Shown: one piece after another, positions 37,101 to 44,602 of the stretch
Layout of the letters: every line of letters begins with the position of its first letter
How positions within the stretch are numbered: the first letter of the stretch is position 1
Assembly (NCBI RefSeq): GCF_018691265.1
Contig: NW_024881313.1
Span: 19,213,518-19,277,517, forward strand
Reading direction: 5' to 3'
Source: Tyto alba
Taxonomy: Eukaryota > Chordata > Aves > Strigiformes > Tytonidae
DNA length: 64,000 nt
Notes under the pieces: generated by a model
Databases searched by the model: none
What the model was told of the DNA's origin: nothing
Seen by the model: the letters and a program-made list of their open reading frames with translations, nothing else
Position numbers and translations under genes: made by a program

Positions 37101-39359
37101 GCTGTGGCTTGTCACAAGCTCAGTGGAGAAGCAGGTGACAGTTGAAAATTACCTATTTCCAGTACAATATAAAATCCACTTTGAATTCTCCAGTCTTTGT
37201 CTTCACAAATCAGTGAAGGAAGAGTTTATTTCTTCGTAACTAGCTGTTGTTCTTGAGCTTACAACTGTTTTCTCCTTTAAGGAATGCAGACTCCTACAGA
37301 GTTTATATTTTGTAAGAAGGCATTTCACCTCCTCCACAAATCTTGGCTTTTATTTACCTTCTGTTACCAAAAAGAGTTTTCCTGAGTAATGCATGAGAGG
37401 GAAGAAATAATTTAGCTATTCAATCATTGTAACCTCACTTTATTTACTTGGTGCTGTGTTTTTTCTTTTTTGATCTCTAGTTTGCTTCCCATTTACTCAC
37501 CTGCTCCAAGCTTTGTAGTCGGCTGTCAAGGCTCATGATCTGCAAGAGAAATGCAAATTACACCGTGTTTGGTATGAGAGTGTCCACAGAGGTACATGCT
37601 GGATACTGGTAGGCTAACAAAATATTTTGAGAAAAGAGATAGCTGGTGTGTGAAAGCAGGTGACAATCAGGTTCAAATCAAGCCCCATTTCGGAATTGGA
37701 TTTTGATGTTTTAGGCTGTTCAGAAAATGACAGTTTAGGTAAATCCCAGTTTGGCTCTGGAAAGCAAGACCCAGTCTTGTGGAGATGTATTCAAGTACTC
37801 AACATTGGGAATGTGAATATTCCAGTGGGACTGTTTGGTTGCTTACACACATGTGAAGGACAGAAGTCTGAGATGATACAACAAAAGCCAAGAAAAGGTT
37901 CACCATATCTCAGTGGGTTATAACCACAAACAGCAAGCTGAAACTGAATCAGAGAATATGATGGATACGTATTAGCACAAATTCCCTAAAGGGAGGTCTC
38001 TTAGGCTATAAAAGATTTTCCTATAAGGAACTTGTGGCAACACTCTAACAAAAGACACTTAGACCAAGTCAGACAAACGTTTCAAAATCATCTACAGAGA
38101 AAAGTCTTTAGTAGCATAGAAGAGACAAAACTACTGCATAGGTCTTTTCTTTCCACTGCAAACCCCTATAGCCTATTTCATCCATGGAATGTCTGTGTAA
38201 CAACTATAAGAACATATATGGTCTATTTCCTAAATTTAGTGGAATTTCACTTCCATAAATGTTAGAGAATATATTCCATAGAGATATTGACAGTGAACAA
38301 AAGAAGAATCCTGGTAACTGGAAATTATGGGATTTACATTAATATTTCCATTGTCTCCAGAGTTACTGAATAAGTACCTTAACATTGAACATAGACTCTG
38401 AGATGATGTTAAATGTGGACTCTGCCCCAGATCCCTGGAGTCCAGAAATACTAGAATGAATCAGGTAGCAATGGTAATCTAAGGAGAGGAAAACTGTGAA
38501 TGCTGGAGGAGAATAACACAAGGGTATAGCTCACCTTGGAGGTCAGCAGAGCAACCTGCTGGAACACATTCTGAGAAACACCATTGGCTTTTTTAAGTTC
38601 CTGAATTTCTGCATTACTTTCTCTCACCTAAATTTAAACAGAGATAATATGAAACAAGCTCAGCTTTTTCAAAAGCTTAGGAAAGTTTCATTCTTGCTTA
38701 ACTTTACTATTATAATGTCCACTTAAATAAAAAGAACTCTGTTACATACACAATTTAATATTTTAATTATTTTTGGTACTGGCATTACACGTCTGCAATA
38801 GCTTACTTTCATATTAGAGTGCTGACATAGATAATACAAAAAAACAATCATACAAAACACATCAAACATTTGCTAAGACAAATTCTGAAGACAATTAAAC
38901 TATTAATGTGCAAAACTGAAAACAAAAATGTATTACAGAAAAGTAAGTGTATCACCTGACTAAAAATTTCTGCAAGGTCTTCTTCATTAATTTTTATTTT
39001 CCCCAGTGGTCCAGTTCTAAATTCAATATTTTTGCTGGAGCCAGCATGGAACACTAAATTACCCTGCTCTGAGGACAAACGAGGCCTGTTGTATTATGGA
39101 AAAAAACAAAGAGATCATTTAGTTACACGTCTGCCAAAGAGTATGTAAAAAAAAGAGCTGCAGTATAGCCATTCTGTTCACATTACTGGCACTTAGAAGC
39201 CACCATATGAACAAATGCATTTGCAAGCAATGGTACTTACTGCTCATCATAAATGGTTCTTTTCTGCCTCTTATTTTCATAATGGTTTGATTCACAGCTC
39301 AATCCAGCAAGTAACAATAATGCAACTAAAAGCCCAGGAGCAGGAGCAGCCCAAAGCAT
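1008..39359 (-). CDS. CUBN: CUBN (cubilin), 5' part: exons 1-25 (gene-level entry)
   Basis: Cubilin is a large peripheral-membrane receptor that, with amnionless and megalin/LRP2, takes up intrinsic factor-cobalamin, albumin, apolipoprotein A-I and other ligands in absorptive epithelia (kidney proximal tubule, gut, yolk sac). The sequence shows 25 exons that join in frame to 1228 codons. In order they encode a signal peptide (about 1-22), a KRQKR furin-type site (30-34), an N-terminal region with a short coiled coil (about 40-130), eight EGF-like domains (about 134-470), CUB1-CUB6 (about 474-1165) and the first half of CUB7 (to 1228). Each CUB domain is split into two exons, usually just before the RDG motif. 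The family is about 3600 residues with 27 CUB domains, so roughly two thirds lies left of position 1008. All exon phases agree and no stop or frameshift was found. Identification rests on alignment to remembered vertebrate cubilin, including the N-terminal segment NIEFRTGxLGKIK. The neighbour TRDMT1 supports orthology. Confidence 0.97.
1700..1860 (-). CDS. CUBN: CUBN exon 24: second half of CUB6
   Basis: Residues 1114-1167. It begins in the Arg of [15 protein letters not shown] and continues [20 protein letters not shown]. Acceptor CATTCTAG|A; donor TCAG|GTAAAA splits a Gly codon completed in exon 25. Confidence 0.95.
2080..2978 (-). mobile_element. CR1 LINE fragment, copy A, in CUBN intron 23
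   Basis: The minus strand encodes broken CR1 reverse-transcriptase pieces: [20 protein letters not shown] (RT N-terminal part) and [15 protein letters not shown] followed by [16 protein letters not shown] (catalytic FADD region). The element is 5'-truncated at about 2978. Toward 2080 it keeps the usual CR1 region for the end of the ORF and early 3' UTR (for example the 'lasting CAGCATTG...ACTTGGGGGTACTGGTGGA' type segment read in reverse), but no 3' tail is visible. It has a premature TGA after GREVI and a frameshift. It matches the copy at 49.3-50.5 kb closely over 2370-2978. Confidence 0.92.
3285..3471 (-). CDS. CUBN: CUBN exon 23: first half of CUB6, with a GC donor
   Basis: Residues 1052-1113. 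[20 protein letters not shown] opens CUB6; [19 protein letters not shown] ends it, with calcium ligands Glu and Asp present. The exon ends ATCAG|GCAAGC: a GC donor with an otherwise perfect consensus. The two terminal bases AG join the A of exon 24 to restore Arg of RDG, and no GT site nearby gives that frame. Acceptor TTTTAAAG|TA completes a Val codon. Confidence 0.93.
3472..11623 (-). other. CUBN: CUBN intron 22, 8.15 kb
   Basis: The largest CUBN intron in the window, between the two halves-bearing exons of CUB5 and CUB6. It is AT-rich. I found an A20 run at 4795-4814 and no recognisable exon, transposon body or RNA gene. Open frames here are short and resemble nothing I know. Confidence 0.75.
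4795..4814. repeat. Poly-A tract (A20)
   Basis: Twenty consecutive A inside CUBN intron 22, followed by CGGGGAGG. No flanking retroelement was recognised. Confidence 0.85.
11624..11754 (-). CDS. CUBN: CUBN exon 22: end of CUB5
   Basis: Residues 1008-1051. [20 protein letters not shown] then [16 protein letters not shown], matching the C-terminal half of human CUB5. Acceptor GCTGCAG|G; donor AAAG|GTAATA. The next exon is 8.15 kb away. Confidence 0.94.
12765..12981 (-). CDS. CUBN: CUBN exon 21: first part of CUB5
   Basis: Residues 936-1007. [20 protein letters not shown] opens CUB5, then INCTWII and [20 protein letters not shown]. In human cubilin CUB5-8 is the intrinsic factor-cobalamin region. 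Here the calcium-site Glu and first Asp are Ala and Asn. The exon is longer than other first halves (217 nt) and reaches GR before YCG. Acceptor CTACAG|GA; donor AAG|GTGAGC. Confidence 0.94.
13228..13390 (-). CDS. CUBN: CUBN exon 20: second half of CUB4
   Basis: Residues 882-935. [20 protein letters not shown], then [20 protein letters not shown]. Acceptor TTCTTCAG|GTC; donor ACAG|GTAAGG. Confidence 0.95.
13801..13979 (-). CDS. CUBN: CUBN exon 19: first half of CUB4
   Basis: Residues 822-881. [18 protein letters not shown] opens CUB4; [20 protein letters not shown] and YIE end it. Acceptor CTTGGCAG|CT; donor GAG|GTAAAG in phase 0. Confidence 0.95.
14610..14766 (-). CDS. CUBN: CUBN exon 18: second half of CUB3
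   Basis: Residues 770-821. [20 protein letters not shown] then [21 protein letters not shown]. The fourth CUB Cys is followed by His rather than the usual Gly. Acceptor ATGACTAG|GTT; donor GTTG|GTAAGA. Confidence 0.93.
17460..17940. other. GC-rich block of unknown origin in CUBN intron 17
   Basis: A roughly 480-bp block rich in CCC, CAGG and GGCC words, with AT-rich intron on both sides. The right edge is sharp, just after GTGGTCAGTTAAAG. Because it is GC-rich, stop codons are rare and several overlapping open frames appear on both strands, which argues against any single one being coding. There is no tandem unit, splice site or protein match I can recognise. It may be an old insertion or a local GC-rich regulatory or repeat sequence. 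Confidence 0.6.
18293..18340. repeat. TA/TATG microsatellite
   Basis: Imperfect run of ATATGT, TATG and TATA units in CUBN intron 17, about 350 nt from exon 17. Confidence 0.85.
18694..18881 (-). CDS. CUBN: CUBN exon 17: first half of CUB3
   Basis: Residues 707-769. [18 protein letters not shown] opens CUB3; [18 protein letters not shown] ends it. The usual Asp two before the YIE/YLE aromatic is Ser here. Acceptor AATGTAGCAG|AT; donor GAG|GTGACT, weaker than its neighbours. Confidence 0.93.
19088..19250 (-). CDS. CUBN: CUBN exon 16: second half of CUB2
   Basis: Residues 653-706. [17 protein letters not shown] begins with the calcium-site Asp, and [19 protein letters not shown] follows. Acceptor TCTGTCTAG|ATT; donor CCTG|GTAAGT. 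Confidence 0.95.
20042..20223 (-). CDS. CUBN: CUBN exon 15: first half of CUB2
   Basis: Residues 592-652. [20 protein letters not shown] opens CUB2, and [18 protein letters not shown] ends it, with calcium ligands Glu and Asp present. An additional Cys lies next to the canonical third one (NCSCDH). Acceptor TTCTGTTAG|AA; donor GAG|GTAAAG, phase 0. Confidence 0.95.
21565..21799 (-). CDS. CUBN: CUBN exon 14: second half of CUB1
   Basis: Residues 514-591. It shows [22 protein letters not shown], with Glu, Glu and Asp at the positions used for calcium in CUB domains, then GKYCGSSPP and GGFTVQWE. At 235 nt it carries the core of CUB1 that other CUBs split differently. Acceptor TTTTAG|ATT; donor CTG|GTAAGT. 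Confidence 0.95.
23104..23222 (-). CDS. CUBN: CUBN exon 13: first half of CUB1
   Basis: Residues 474-513. [20 protein letters not shown] is the typical CUB opening (CGG...G...SP/YP), followed by [11 protein letters not shown] with the second Cys. Acceptor TTCTGCAG|TT; donor AAG|GTAAAA in phase 0. Confidence 0.95.
24941..25127 (-). CDS. CUBN: CUBN exon 12: end of EGF7 and EGF8
   Basis: Residues 412-473. [17 protein letters not shown] completes EGF7; [16 protein letters not shown] begins EGF8, which ends in WTGPQC. The last residues TAQQ lead to the split Val codon before CUB1. Acceptor CCTGTAG|GCA; donor CAAG|GTATGG. Confidence 0.95.
26404..26520 (-). mobile_element. CR1 LINE 3'-end fragment
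   Basis: The segment ATCATAGAATCATAGAATCA followed by AGGTTGGAAAAGACTCTTAA and the 'CCATTAACCTAACACTACCAAGTCC' type text (here described, not quoted in full) is the usual reverse-oriented CR1 3' terminus. The tail repeat is at the low-coordinate end, so the element points along the minus strand. Only about 110 nt remain. Confidence 0.85.
26680..27292 (+). mobile_element. Possible solo LTR (unclassified), low confidence
   Basis: This block is less AT-rich than its intron and has the order expected of an LTR: TGTGG... at the start, a CATATAAGCAG TATA-like box near 26870, GGGGGGCTCTC about 20 nt downstream as a possible transcript start region, and a ...TATGTAACA end. I recognise no family, see no confident target-site duplication, and the ends are guesses. 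It could be unique intron sequence. It ends about 25 nt from CUBN exon 11. Confidence 0.3.
27316..27437 (-). CDS. CUBN: CUBN exon 11: end of EGF6, start of EGF7
   Basis: Residues 371-411. [18 protein letters not shown] closes EGF6; [15 protein letters not shown] starts EGF7. The acceptor is TCTCCCAAG|GG with a poor polypyrimidine tract (purine-rich stretch upstream), but frame and homology require it. Donor TTG|GTAAGT, phase 0. Confidence 0.92.
27438..29308 (-). other. CUBN: CUBN introns 9 and 10
   Basis: Intron at 27438-28018 (581 nt) shows nothing notable. Intron at 28115-29308 holds a moderately GC-rich patch at about 28372-28620 (CAGC/CCTC-rich, open on both strands) with no recognisable homology. 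Confidence 0.6.
28019..28114 (-). CDS. CUBN: CUBN exon 10: end of EGF5, start of EGF6
   Basis: Residues 339-370. YEGDGQTC closes EGF5; [16 protein letters not shown] starts EGF6. Symmetric phase 1 exon of 96 nt, acceptor GAACAG|GT, donor CCAG|GTATGA. Confidence 0.95.
29309..29440 (-). CDS. CUBN: CUBN exon 9: end of EGF4, most of EGF5
   Basis: Residues 295-338. WRGNGYSC completes EGF4; [12 protein letters not shown] begins the calcium-binding EGF5, with [16 protein letters not shown]. Acceptor TTTTTAG|GC, donor CCAG|GTAAAA, both splitting Gly codons at the same phase, so the exon is a symmetric 1-1 unit (132 nt). Confidence 0.95.
29441..31817 (-). other. CUBN: CUBN introns 7 and 8
   Basis: Introns at 29441-30205 (765 nt) and 30375-31817 (1443 nt). 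The second has a less AT-rich stretch near 31070-31420 with overlapping open frames on both strands. I find no known domain or repeat in either. Confidence 0.6.
30206..30374 (-). CDS. CUBN: CUBN exon 8: end of EGF3, most of EGF4
   Basis: Residues 239-294. [11 protein letters not shown] closes EGF3; [12 protein letters not shown] begins the calcium-binding EGF4, which continues to CGPCPTG. Acceptor TGTGGCAG|CCC in phase 0; donor ACAG|GTATCA splits a Gly codon. Confidence 0.95.
31818..31944 (-). CDS. CUBN: CUBN exon 7: end of EGF2, start of EGF3
   Basis: Residues to 238. [12 protein letters not shown] completes EGF2; [16 protein letters not shown] begins EGF3. The first base completes the split Ser codon of exon 6. 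The donor is AAG|GTGAGG in phase 0, and the acceptor is ATTTAG|C. Confidence 0.95.
31945..35562 (-). other. CUBN: CUBN intron 6, 3.6 kb
   Basis: Large intron separating the two exons that make EGF2. No transposon body, RNA gene or additional exon was recognised. A reading frame near 34589-35029 on the plus strand lacks any familiar motif. Confidence 0.65.
35563..35666 (-). CDS. CUBN: CUBN exon 6: end of EGF1, start of EGF2 (calcium-binding type)
   Basis: Residues 162 to 196 (split). GLLC closes EGF1 and DVNEC opens EGF2, a calcium-binding EGF start. The exon ends in ...NTPGSYS with the donor AG|GTAACT splitting the Ser codon after two bases. Acceptor CATCTTAG|GGC. Confidence 0.95.
36177..36189. 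repeat. Poly-C tract (C13)
   Basis: Thirteen consecutive C in CUBN intron 5, unusual in an otherwise AT-rich stretch. Length may be unreliable in sequencing. Confidence 0.85.
36605..36706 (-). CDS. CUBN: CUBN exon 5: EGF-like domain 1
   Basis: Residues 128-161. It starts [12 protein letters not shown] and runs to CPSNWQ, giving five of the six EGF1 cysteines; the sixth comes from exon 6. Phase 0 at both ends. Acceptor GTTTCAG|GCT; donor CAG|GTGAGT. Confidence 0.95.
37501..37539 (-). CDS. CUBN: CUBN exon 4: 39-nt micro-like exon of the coiled coil
   Basis: Only 13 codons ([13 protein letters not shown]), phase 0 on both sides. Leucines sit at heptad-like spacing and align with the human segment before the first EGF domain. 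Strong sites: CTTGCAG|ATC and CAG|GTGAGT. It is too short for ordinary ORF detection but is needed for continuity with family alignment. Confidence 0.88.
38535..38627 (-). CDS. CUBN: CUBN exon 3: coiled-coil region
   Basis: Residues 84-114, phase 0 at both ends (93 nt, 31 codons). Polar/hydrophobic spacing ([14 protein letters not shown]...) suits a helical coiled coil, as in the known trimerisation segment. Acceptor AATTTAG|GTG; donor AAG|GTGAGC. Confidence 0.9.
38956..39085 (-). CDS. CUBN: CUBN exon 2: N-terminal conserved region
   Basis: Residues 40-83. It contains EQGNLVF and [19 protein letters not shown], the most recognisable N-terminal block of cubilin. In the family this region, with the following coiled coil, forms the trimer and binds amnionless. 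The acceptor is CAACAG|G; it completes a Gln codon begun in exon 1. The donor is CAG|GTGATA in phase 0. Confidence 0.95.
39241..39359 (-). CDS. CUBN: CUBN exon 1: signal peptide and furin site
   Basis: Encodes residues 1-39 plus two bases. The chosen ATG (39357-39359) opens a signal peptide with hydrophobic core [12 protein letters not shown]. It is followed by KRQKR at 30-34, which fits the furin-family site that releases mature cubilin. The donor at 39240 reads CA|GTAAGT. An in-frame ATG at 39461 has no stop before this one and would add 34 polar residues; I prefer the inner ATG because it places the hydrophobic core at the N terminus. Confidence 0.88.
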
Positions 39360-39530
39360 TGCTCTCCTCCAGCTGTCCTGAGTTTGAAGTGAAACCTCCA
39401 ATGCTGAATTGTACTGTTGTGAGCCCAGGTGCCCTTTGCTCTCAAACAGCTCTTTATTCACAAGATGCCCATTCTGCTGTCTTGTCTTGCAAGGGTGAAT
39501 TTTCTCTCAGGTATCTTTATTAAAGATTGA
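39360..39530 (-). promoter_or_regulatory. CUBN: Putative CUBN 5' UTR and core promoter
   Basis: Just upstream of the chosen start codon on the minus strand, with no CpG island. A TTTAATAAAG TATA-like element lies at 39515-39524, and an ATCATTAATTGA motif resembling an HNF1-type half palindrome lies near 39603-39614. Both are inferences from motif shape. The transcription start cannot be set from sequence alone. Confidence 0.25.
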
Positions 39531-39791
39531 CAGCGTGCAAATCCTCTAGACATTAAATGCATTCTTCTCTTTTTGTCTTTGTGTTTAAGGAGCTTTGAAA
39601 GATCATTAATTGAAATCTGCCTGTATTTTATCATTATGTCTTTGACCTTTGTACAGCTGAGCACCCTTGTGTCTCAGAGCACCTTGTCATCTGCAGCTGG
39701 CTACTGCAGGAACGGCTCACTCTCCCCACATGCTGCACCACAAGGGCAAAGGAAAAATTATTTGGCAGCACTAAAGGTCCTAGATTGTTAG

Positions 39792-39850
39792 ACAAAAAAA
39801 ACCCAAACAAACAAAAAACAAAACAAAACAAAAACTAAAACCAAAACCCA
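39792..39850. repeat. A-rich (CAAAA)n simple repeat
   Basis: Run of AAAC, CAAAA and AAAACC units upstream of CUBN. Confidence 0.85.
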
Positions 39851-41690
39851 AATTCCACACATAAAACCTACAGTGGCTGGCAAGGAATATTTGTATTGAA
39901 AGAGAAGCTTCCAGCAAGTAATTTATTGAGCAGATGACACAAACAAGTTAGCAGTACCAAACAGAGTCCCATGAATTACAACAGCAAAATACAGTTTTAA
40001 CCAAATATGGTTGCTCTGACTCAAGCATAACTCAGTCCCCAGATCCTGGGGAGACAATCACACACCAAGGGGACTGCATTTTGTTTGGCATGTGTTGGCT
40101 GTCTTCATTGCACACACTAGGGCTCCCAAATTCAGGGCTGGCCATAGACAAAGCAGATCAAGGAAGAATTCAAACGAGGCTCAAAAGTAATAAAAAAATG
40201 CAAATTAATATGGTCTGAGAGCCAAAATTTTAATCTTGACCCCATTTTCCTCTACCCTTCAGCAGTACCTCACAGCCTTCTCAAAAGAAGTGTCCCATCC
40301 AGATGCTTGTTGGTATTTGTCTCAAGCCCAGGCTGCTACTGCTGGAAGCCATGGCAAAGTCCATGTCCCACCTCCCCTTTGCTTTTTCCAGAGTCTCCAT
40401 ATTCCCCTTGTACAAAACCTTGCTGTGCTTTCCTCCTCCTGCTTATGGGAGCTTTGTGTATCTTTTCCTTCCTCGTGATAGGAGCTACCCGAACCTCCAG
40501 ACCTACCACCATTCTTTTTTATTTTCCTTTCTGTTCAGTAGACAACTCATTCAAGTTGCTCACATTTCAAACTTCTACTGAGAAGAAAAGGGTAGCAACA
40601 GTTGTAAAGGCTCTTGCTAGAAGCTAACAGTAGCCACCTGATCCTTTAAGCCCCTGACCTTCCTGGAGGCCATGGAACTCCTGCACTTCCTAACCCTGTG
40701 CAGCCTTCCTTTCTGCTCCAGGTTGCACTTGTCACCTACAGATATGTGTGGGACATGGCCTGGAGCAAGGGGCTTGAATGAACTCTACAGCTTTCACAGA
40801 CAGAACTGTTATGAAGTCAAAGCACCCTGGGAAGAAATCTGATGTAACAAAAAGTATGTCACCTCAAACAGACAGGTAGACTGTGAAAATGAGTGTGAAG
40901 CCAGGACAGCTGATGTTTGTGGTGCTGCCACAGTTAATAACTTGTCCCTTTCTATGAATAACTACAATGTCTGAGATTATATCACCTGCATTCCATCATC
41001 TCCACTATTTTCTGTTGTTTGCATAAAAACTAGATTTTTACTACATTTTATTATTTGTGTTTTTAGAAACTTATCTCAGAATTCAGAACAGCGTGAGCCT
41101 GCTGACCATCTTTCCTGTGGTCACACAGACTGTGACACAGGTAAGCCGGCAGTTACTGCTGCTGCCCAGAGGTCCAGAAGGGCAGAGACACAGCTCCTCA
41201 TGAACCCACAGGGGACAGCCCACCCCATATGCCTACTGGGGCAGCAGCAGCAGCTCAGCTGTCTGGATACCCACCTGCTCTGCAGCAGTCTGTGGCCTCC
41301 AGGTGACCAAGTACATCAGCTTTTGCTGCCAGAACAGAGGAACATGAGGAGGAATCCCCGTGTGTTGTCCTTTACCATCATAGGGGATAGTGTTTACAGG
41401 AAAATACAGAACTGTATCCTCAGTTGTTGAACACTGTCACTGCTCCATTCAATCCAAATGAGTTATGATCTTTTACACCAACTGAGGATCTGTCCTGATG
41501 CAATTTTTTATTTCTTATCCTGCTCTTTGCTCTGAAACCTCTGTTCACAAATAGGAGAGCATAGATAAATTACTGATATCTCTGTCTAGTCAACACAACA
41601 CCTGCCTCTGGCTATCCTGGTATTGATCATTAAACTAGCGCTCACCAACATTCTCCAAGTCAGTCCTGATGCTTGTCTGGGGTTTTTCGC

Positions 41691-41720
41691 TTGTTTTGTT
41701 TTGTTTTGTTTTGTTGTTTT
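41691..41720. repeat. (TTTTG)n microsatellite
   Basis: Five to six TTTTG units in intergenic DNA. Confidence 0.88.
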
Positions 41721-42907
41721 AACAGCTTACCAAGCTTTTATAACTGTCAGTTGGGTGTCAGCTTGAAGAAACTGTGGGCAAACTACACATGCACTTCCTA
41801 GCAGGCTGGTTGAATGCACCCATACCTCAGGGACTTTTTGCACAAAGTCCACTGTATGCTGACAGTTTTCAGCCTGGACTTCGGTTGTGACTCACAAAAT
41901 CCTTCCTCTTCTCTATTATTCTTTTTGCATACTGAGCATTGTCCCTCTCTGCCACCTGTCAATCTTTGATTCAAGCTTCCCTGTCCAACTAATTAACTCC
42001 AATATACCAATGAGCAATGAGTAATAAACCACAGAGGATGGGGAGAAAGCTGCTAATACAAGAAGGAAGAAGAAATAACTCTTTTTACCTTCTCTTCATG
42101 CAGGATTTACAGCTTAGAAAATGTTTGACCTGAAGATCAGGTGACTCTGATTATGCACTGATTACAGGATGGAAAGAGTGCTCTGGACAGCTATCTAAAC
42201 CTTGCATGACACACTATTTTCCATTTCACTAGACCTTCCAGATTTTAGTTAATTTATTCTCTATTCCTAGTGAATGCACCTTAGGCTGGCCAAGTTGGGA
42301 AATCTATAAACCATCTTAAGGAGAAAAATAGGTCCACACCTTTTAATTTTACTGAAATACATTGGATTGAGACATAATTTTTGGAGGGACATAGTGGAAA
42401 CCCTGCAAATGTCTGGCACAAGAATAGGTGCTGTTCTTCCTAACAAGGAGAGCTGGCATGAACCCCTCCTCCCAGGACAGATCATTCATTACCTCACTGA
42501 CATTATGGCTGAGAACACACCTCTAAAGACTGTAGGTTGTGCACAGATTTGGCAGGAAGTAATGGAGCATTTGTCTCCATCTAGTTCTGGTTGAAGTTCA
42601 TGCCATACTAGAAGGGACTACAATTGACCACCATCTTGTGTAGCTGTGTGAAATGAAATGGTGGTAACCCTCTACTTCTCCAGAAGTACATGCCTGCAAT
42701 GCAGAGGCTCTGCTGTAGAAGGCAAAAGTTGACTCAGAGTATGTCCAAAAATTCAATACATGTTAATTGCCCCTAGGAAGTCAACTCAGATGCAGAGACA
42801 TGACACAAGTCTGTGACAACGCTCCCTTTTTATAGGGGGAAAGGTCAACTATTGGTGTGAATTCCAACCTGGCTAGTTTTTTTTAATGGTAGACTAACAA
42901 ATAATCC

Positions 42908-42925
42908 TTTTTTTTTTTTTTTTTT
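42908..42925. repeat. Poly-T tract (T18)
   Basis: Eighteen consecutive T in intergenic DNA, no adjacent retroelement recognised. Confidence 0.85.
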
Positions 42926-44583
42926 CTATAAATGAAAAAAAGATCCCTGCTATTCAATGTTATGACTCAAATATTTGCAAATAATTATAGATCCAGCCCC
43001 AATGCTGGTTTAATCCCAAGTACTGCACGTTTACCAGAGTTTCCCATCAGCTGAGGTCATATCTCCCAATACTTCCATCTTCACTTCCCTGGATCCACTT
43101 TCATCTTTCCCCTTTCTAATAATAGTCCAGGGTTCAAAAGTGACGCACGACATATAAAGCAGCACTGTTACCTCCATGGTACAAATGTGGAACTTGCTGG
43201 TGTAAACACTGCTCTGTATTGAATTCAGAATTTTCTGTGTGTCCCTGTAGTTCTGAGACCACCAAGCACTAAGCTGGTATAGGTCCTACATGGAGGATCA
43301 ACAACCACAAGGTTTACGTGTAACAGGGGTGACTGAAAAATAATGTTCCCCTTTCTGTCCCTTACATATAACCACCCATCGTCGCTTCCTTCTTTCTCTA
43401 CTTGTGTTTGGAGAGCTTTATGGCCACAACACATTCCTCAGGGGCTGCAGGAGTTTCAAGGCTCCGTTTCCCACACCACTCCTTAAGGGTTTATTTTACT
43501 TCTCAGCATACTGCCCTCTGACACTTGCTCCCTCAACACAGTTCATGAAGTTAATAAGTTACCTGCTGATGAAGTTAAACTAACTGGCCAGGAAATCAAT
43601 GTTTTCAGCTTTTAACAGCAAGTAACAGAGATGAATTTTGATTTAGTTAGCTATTTCAGCTGGAATTGATCTACTGTCCCAGCTCTCCCTGGGTTCCTTT
43701 ATCACAATGGAGGCAGCTATAGATTAGTTTTTTAGTTTCATTATGAGACTTGTATTTTGGTTCCTCTGCCTTTCTGACTTTTCTTCCTACATATATTGTT
43801 TCTATAAACCACCACCCACTTTGATGATTCCTATTTTCTGTTTCATTCTTTTCTGAAATTAGGTTCATGAAAAGTTTCCAGTTACATTGGCTTGGTTATT
43901 TTCTATTGATTATTCCAGTCCTTTTAGTACATTCCAGTTGCTTTAACGTACACTGATTTATTCTTAGGGCCTTCCATTTGCATTATCACCCTTCTCCACT
44001 AATAACCCTAAAGCTACGAATGGACCTGGCCGCACAACCTCCCTCAGATTTGTTCTGTTCTCCACTGTTTGTTTTGTCGAGAGGCTTAGATCTGAACTAA
44101 GTCCGTAAATCATTAGCTGTATATTGATGCTGTGATTACAAATACTGTCATTCTATCACCAAACAAATATAAGGAAGTCAGAGTGGTCATACCAAGTTAA
44201 AAAAAGATACACTTTGGTCAGTACCTTTTCTCCAACAGTAGCCAAGAGCAGATAATTAGGAAATGAAGGATACACAAAGGGGCAAACGCATACAGTACCT
44301 CTCCTAGGTACTCTCTTGGCCTCCATTTATTTGCAGCTTGGGAACTTCTTCAGCCAGAATTCTACTTACTCGGTACTCTCAAAGGATTTTTCTTCCATGA
44401 ACTTGTCCAGCCTTCTCCTGAACTCTTCCCCATGCTTGACCTTACAACACATGTACAATGAATGAGTAATGCCACGTGGTAAGACCAATATACAGTCAAA
44501 ATGCCTCTCAGAAATACTAATTCTGAGTAGAATCCCATTTTTAAGTGTAATATTTATAAACAGAAGGGGATTAGGTTTGGTTG

Positions 44584-44602
44584 TTTTTTTTTTTTTTTTT
44601 TT
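44584..44602. repeat. Poly-T tract (T19)
   Basis: Nineteen consecutive T followed by AATATATA, intergenic. Confidence 0.85.

Larger units (their letters stand above)
35667..39240 (-). other. CUBN: CUBN introns 1-5
   Basis: Introns at 35667-36604, 36707-37500, 37540-38534, 38628-38955 and 39086-39240. Apart from a C13 run at 36177-36189, they look like ordinary intron sequence. Confidence 0.65.

Noticed and set aside
40236..40627. Three overlapping plus-strand frames
   Set aside because: Same DNA read in three frames; low-complexity Pro/Ser/Phe; no family resemblance.
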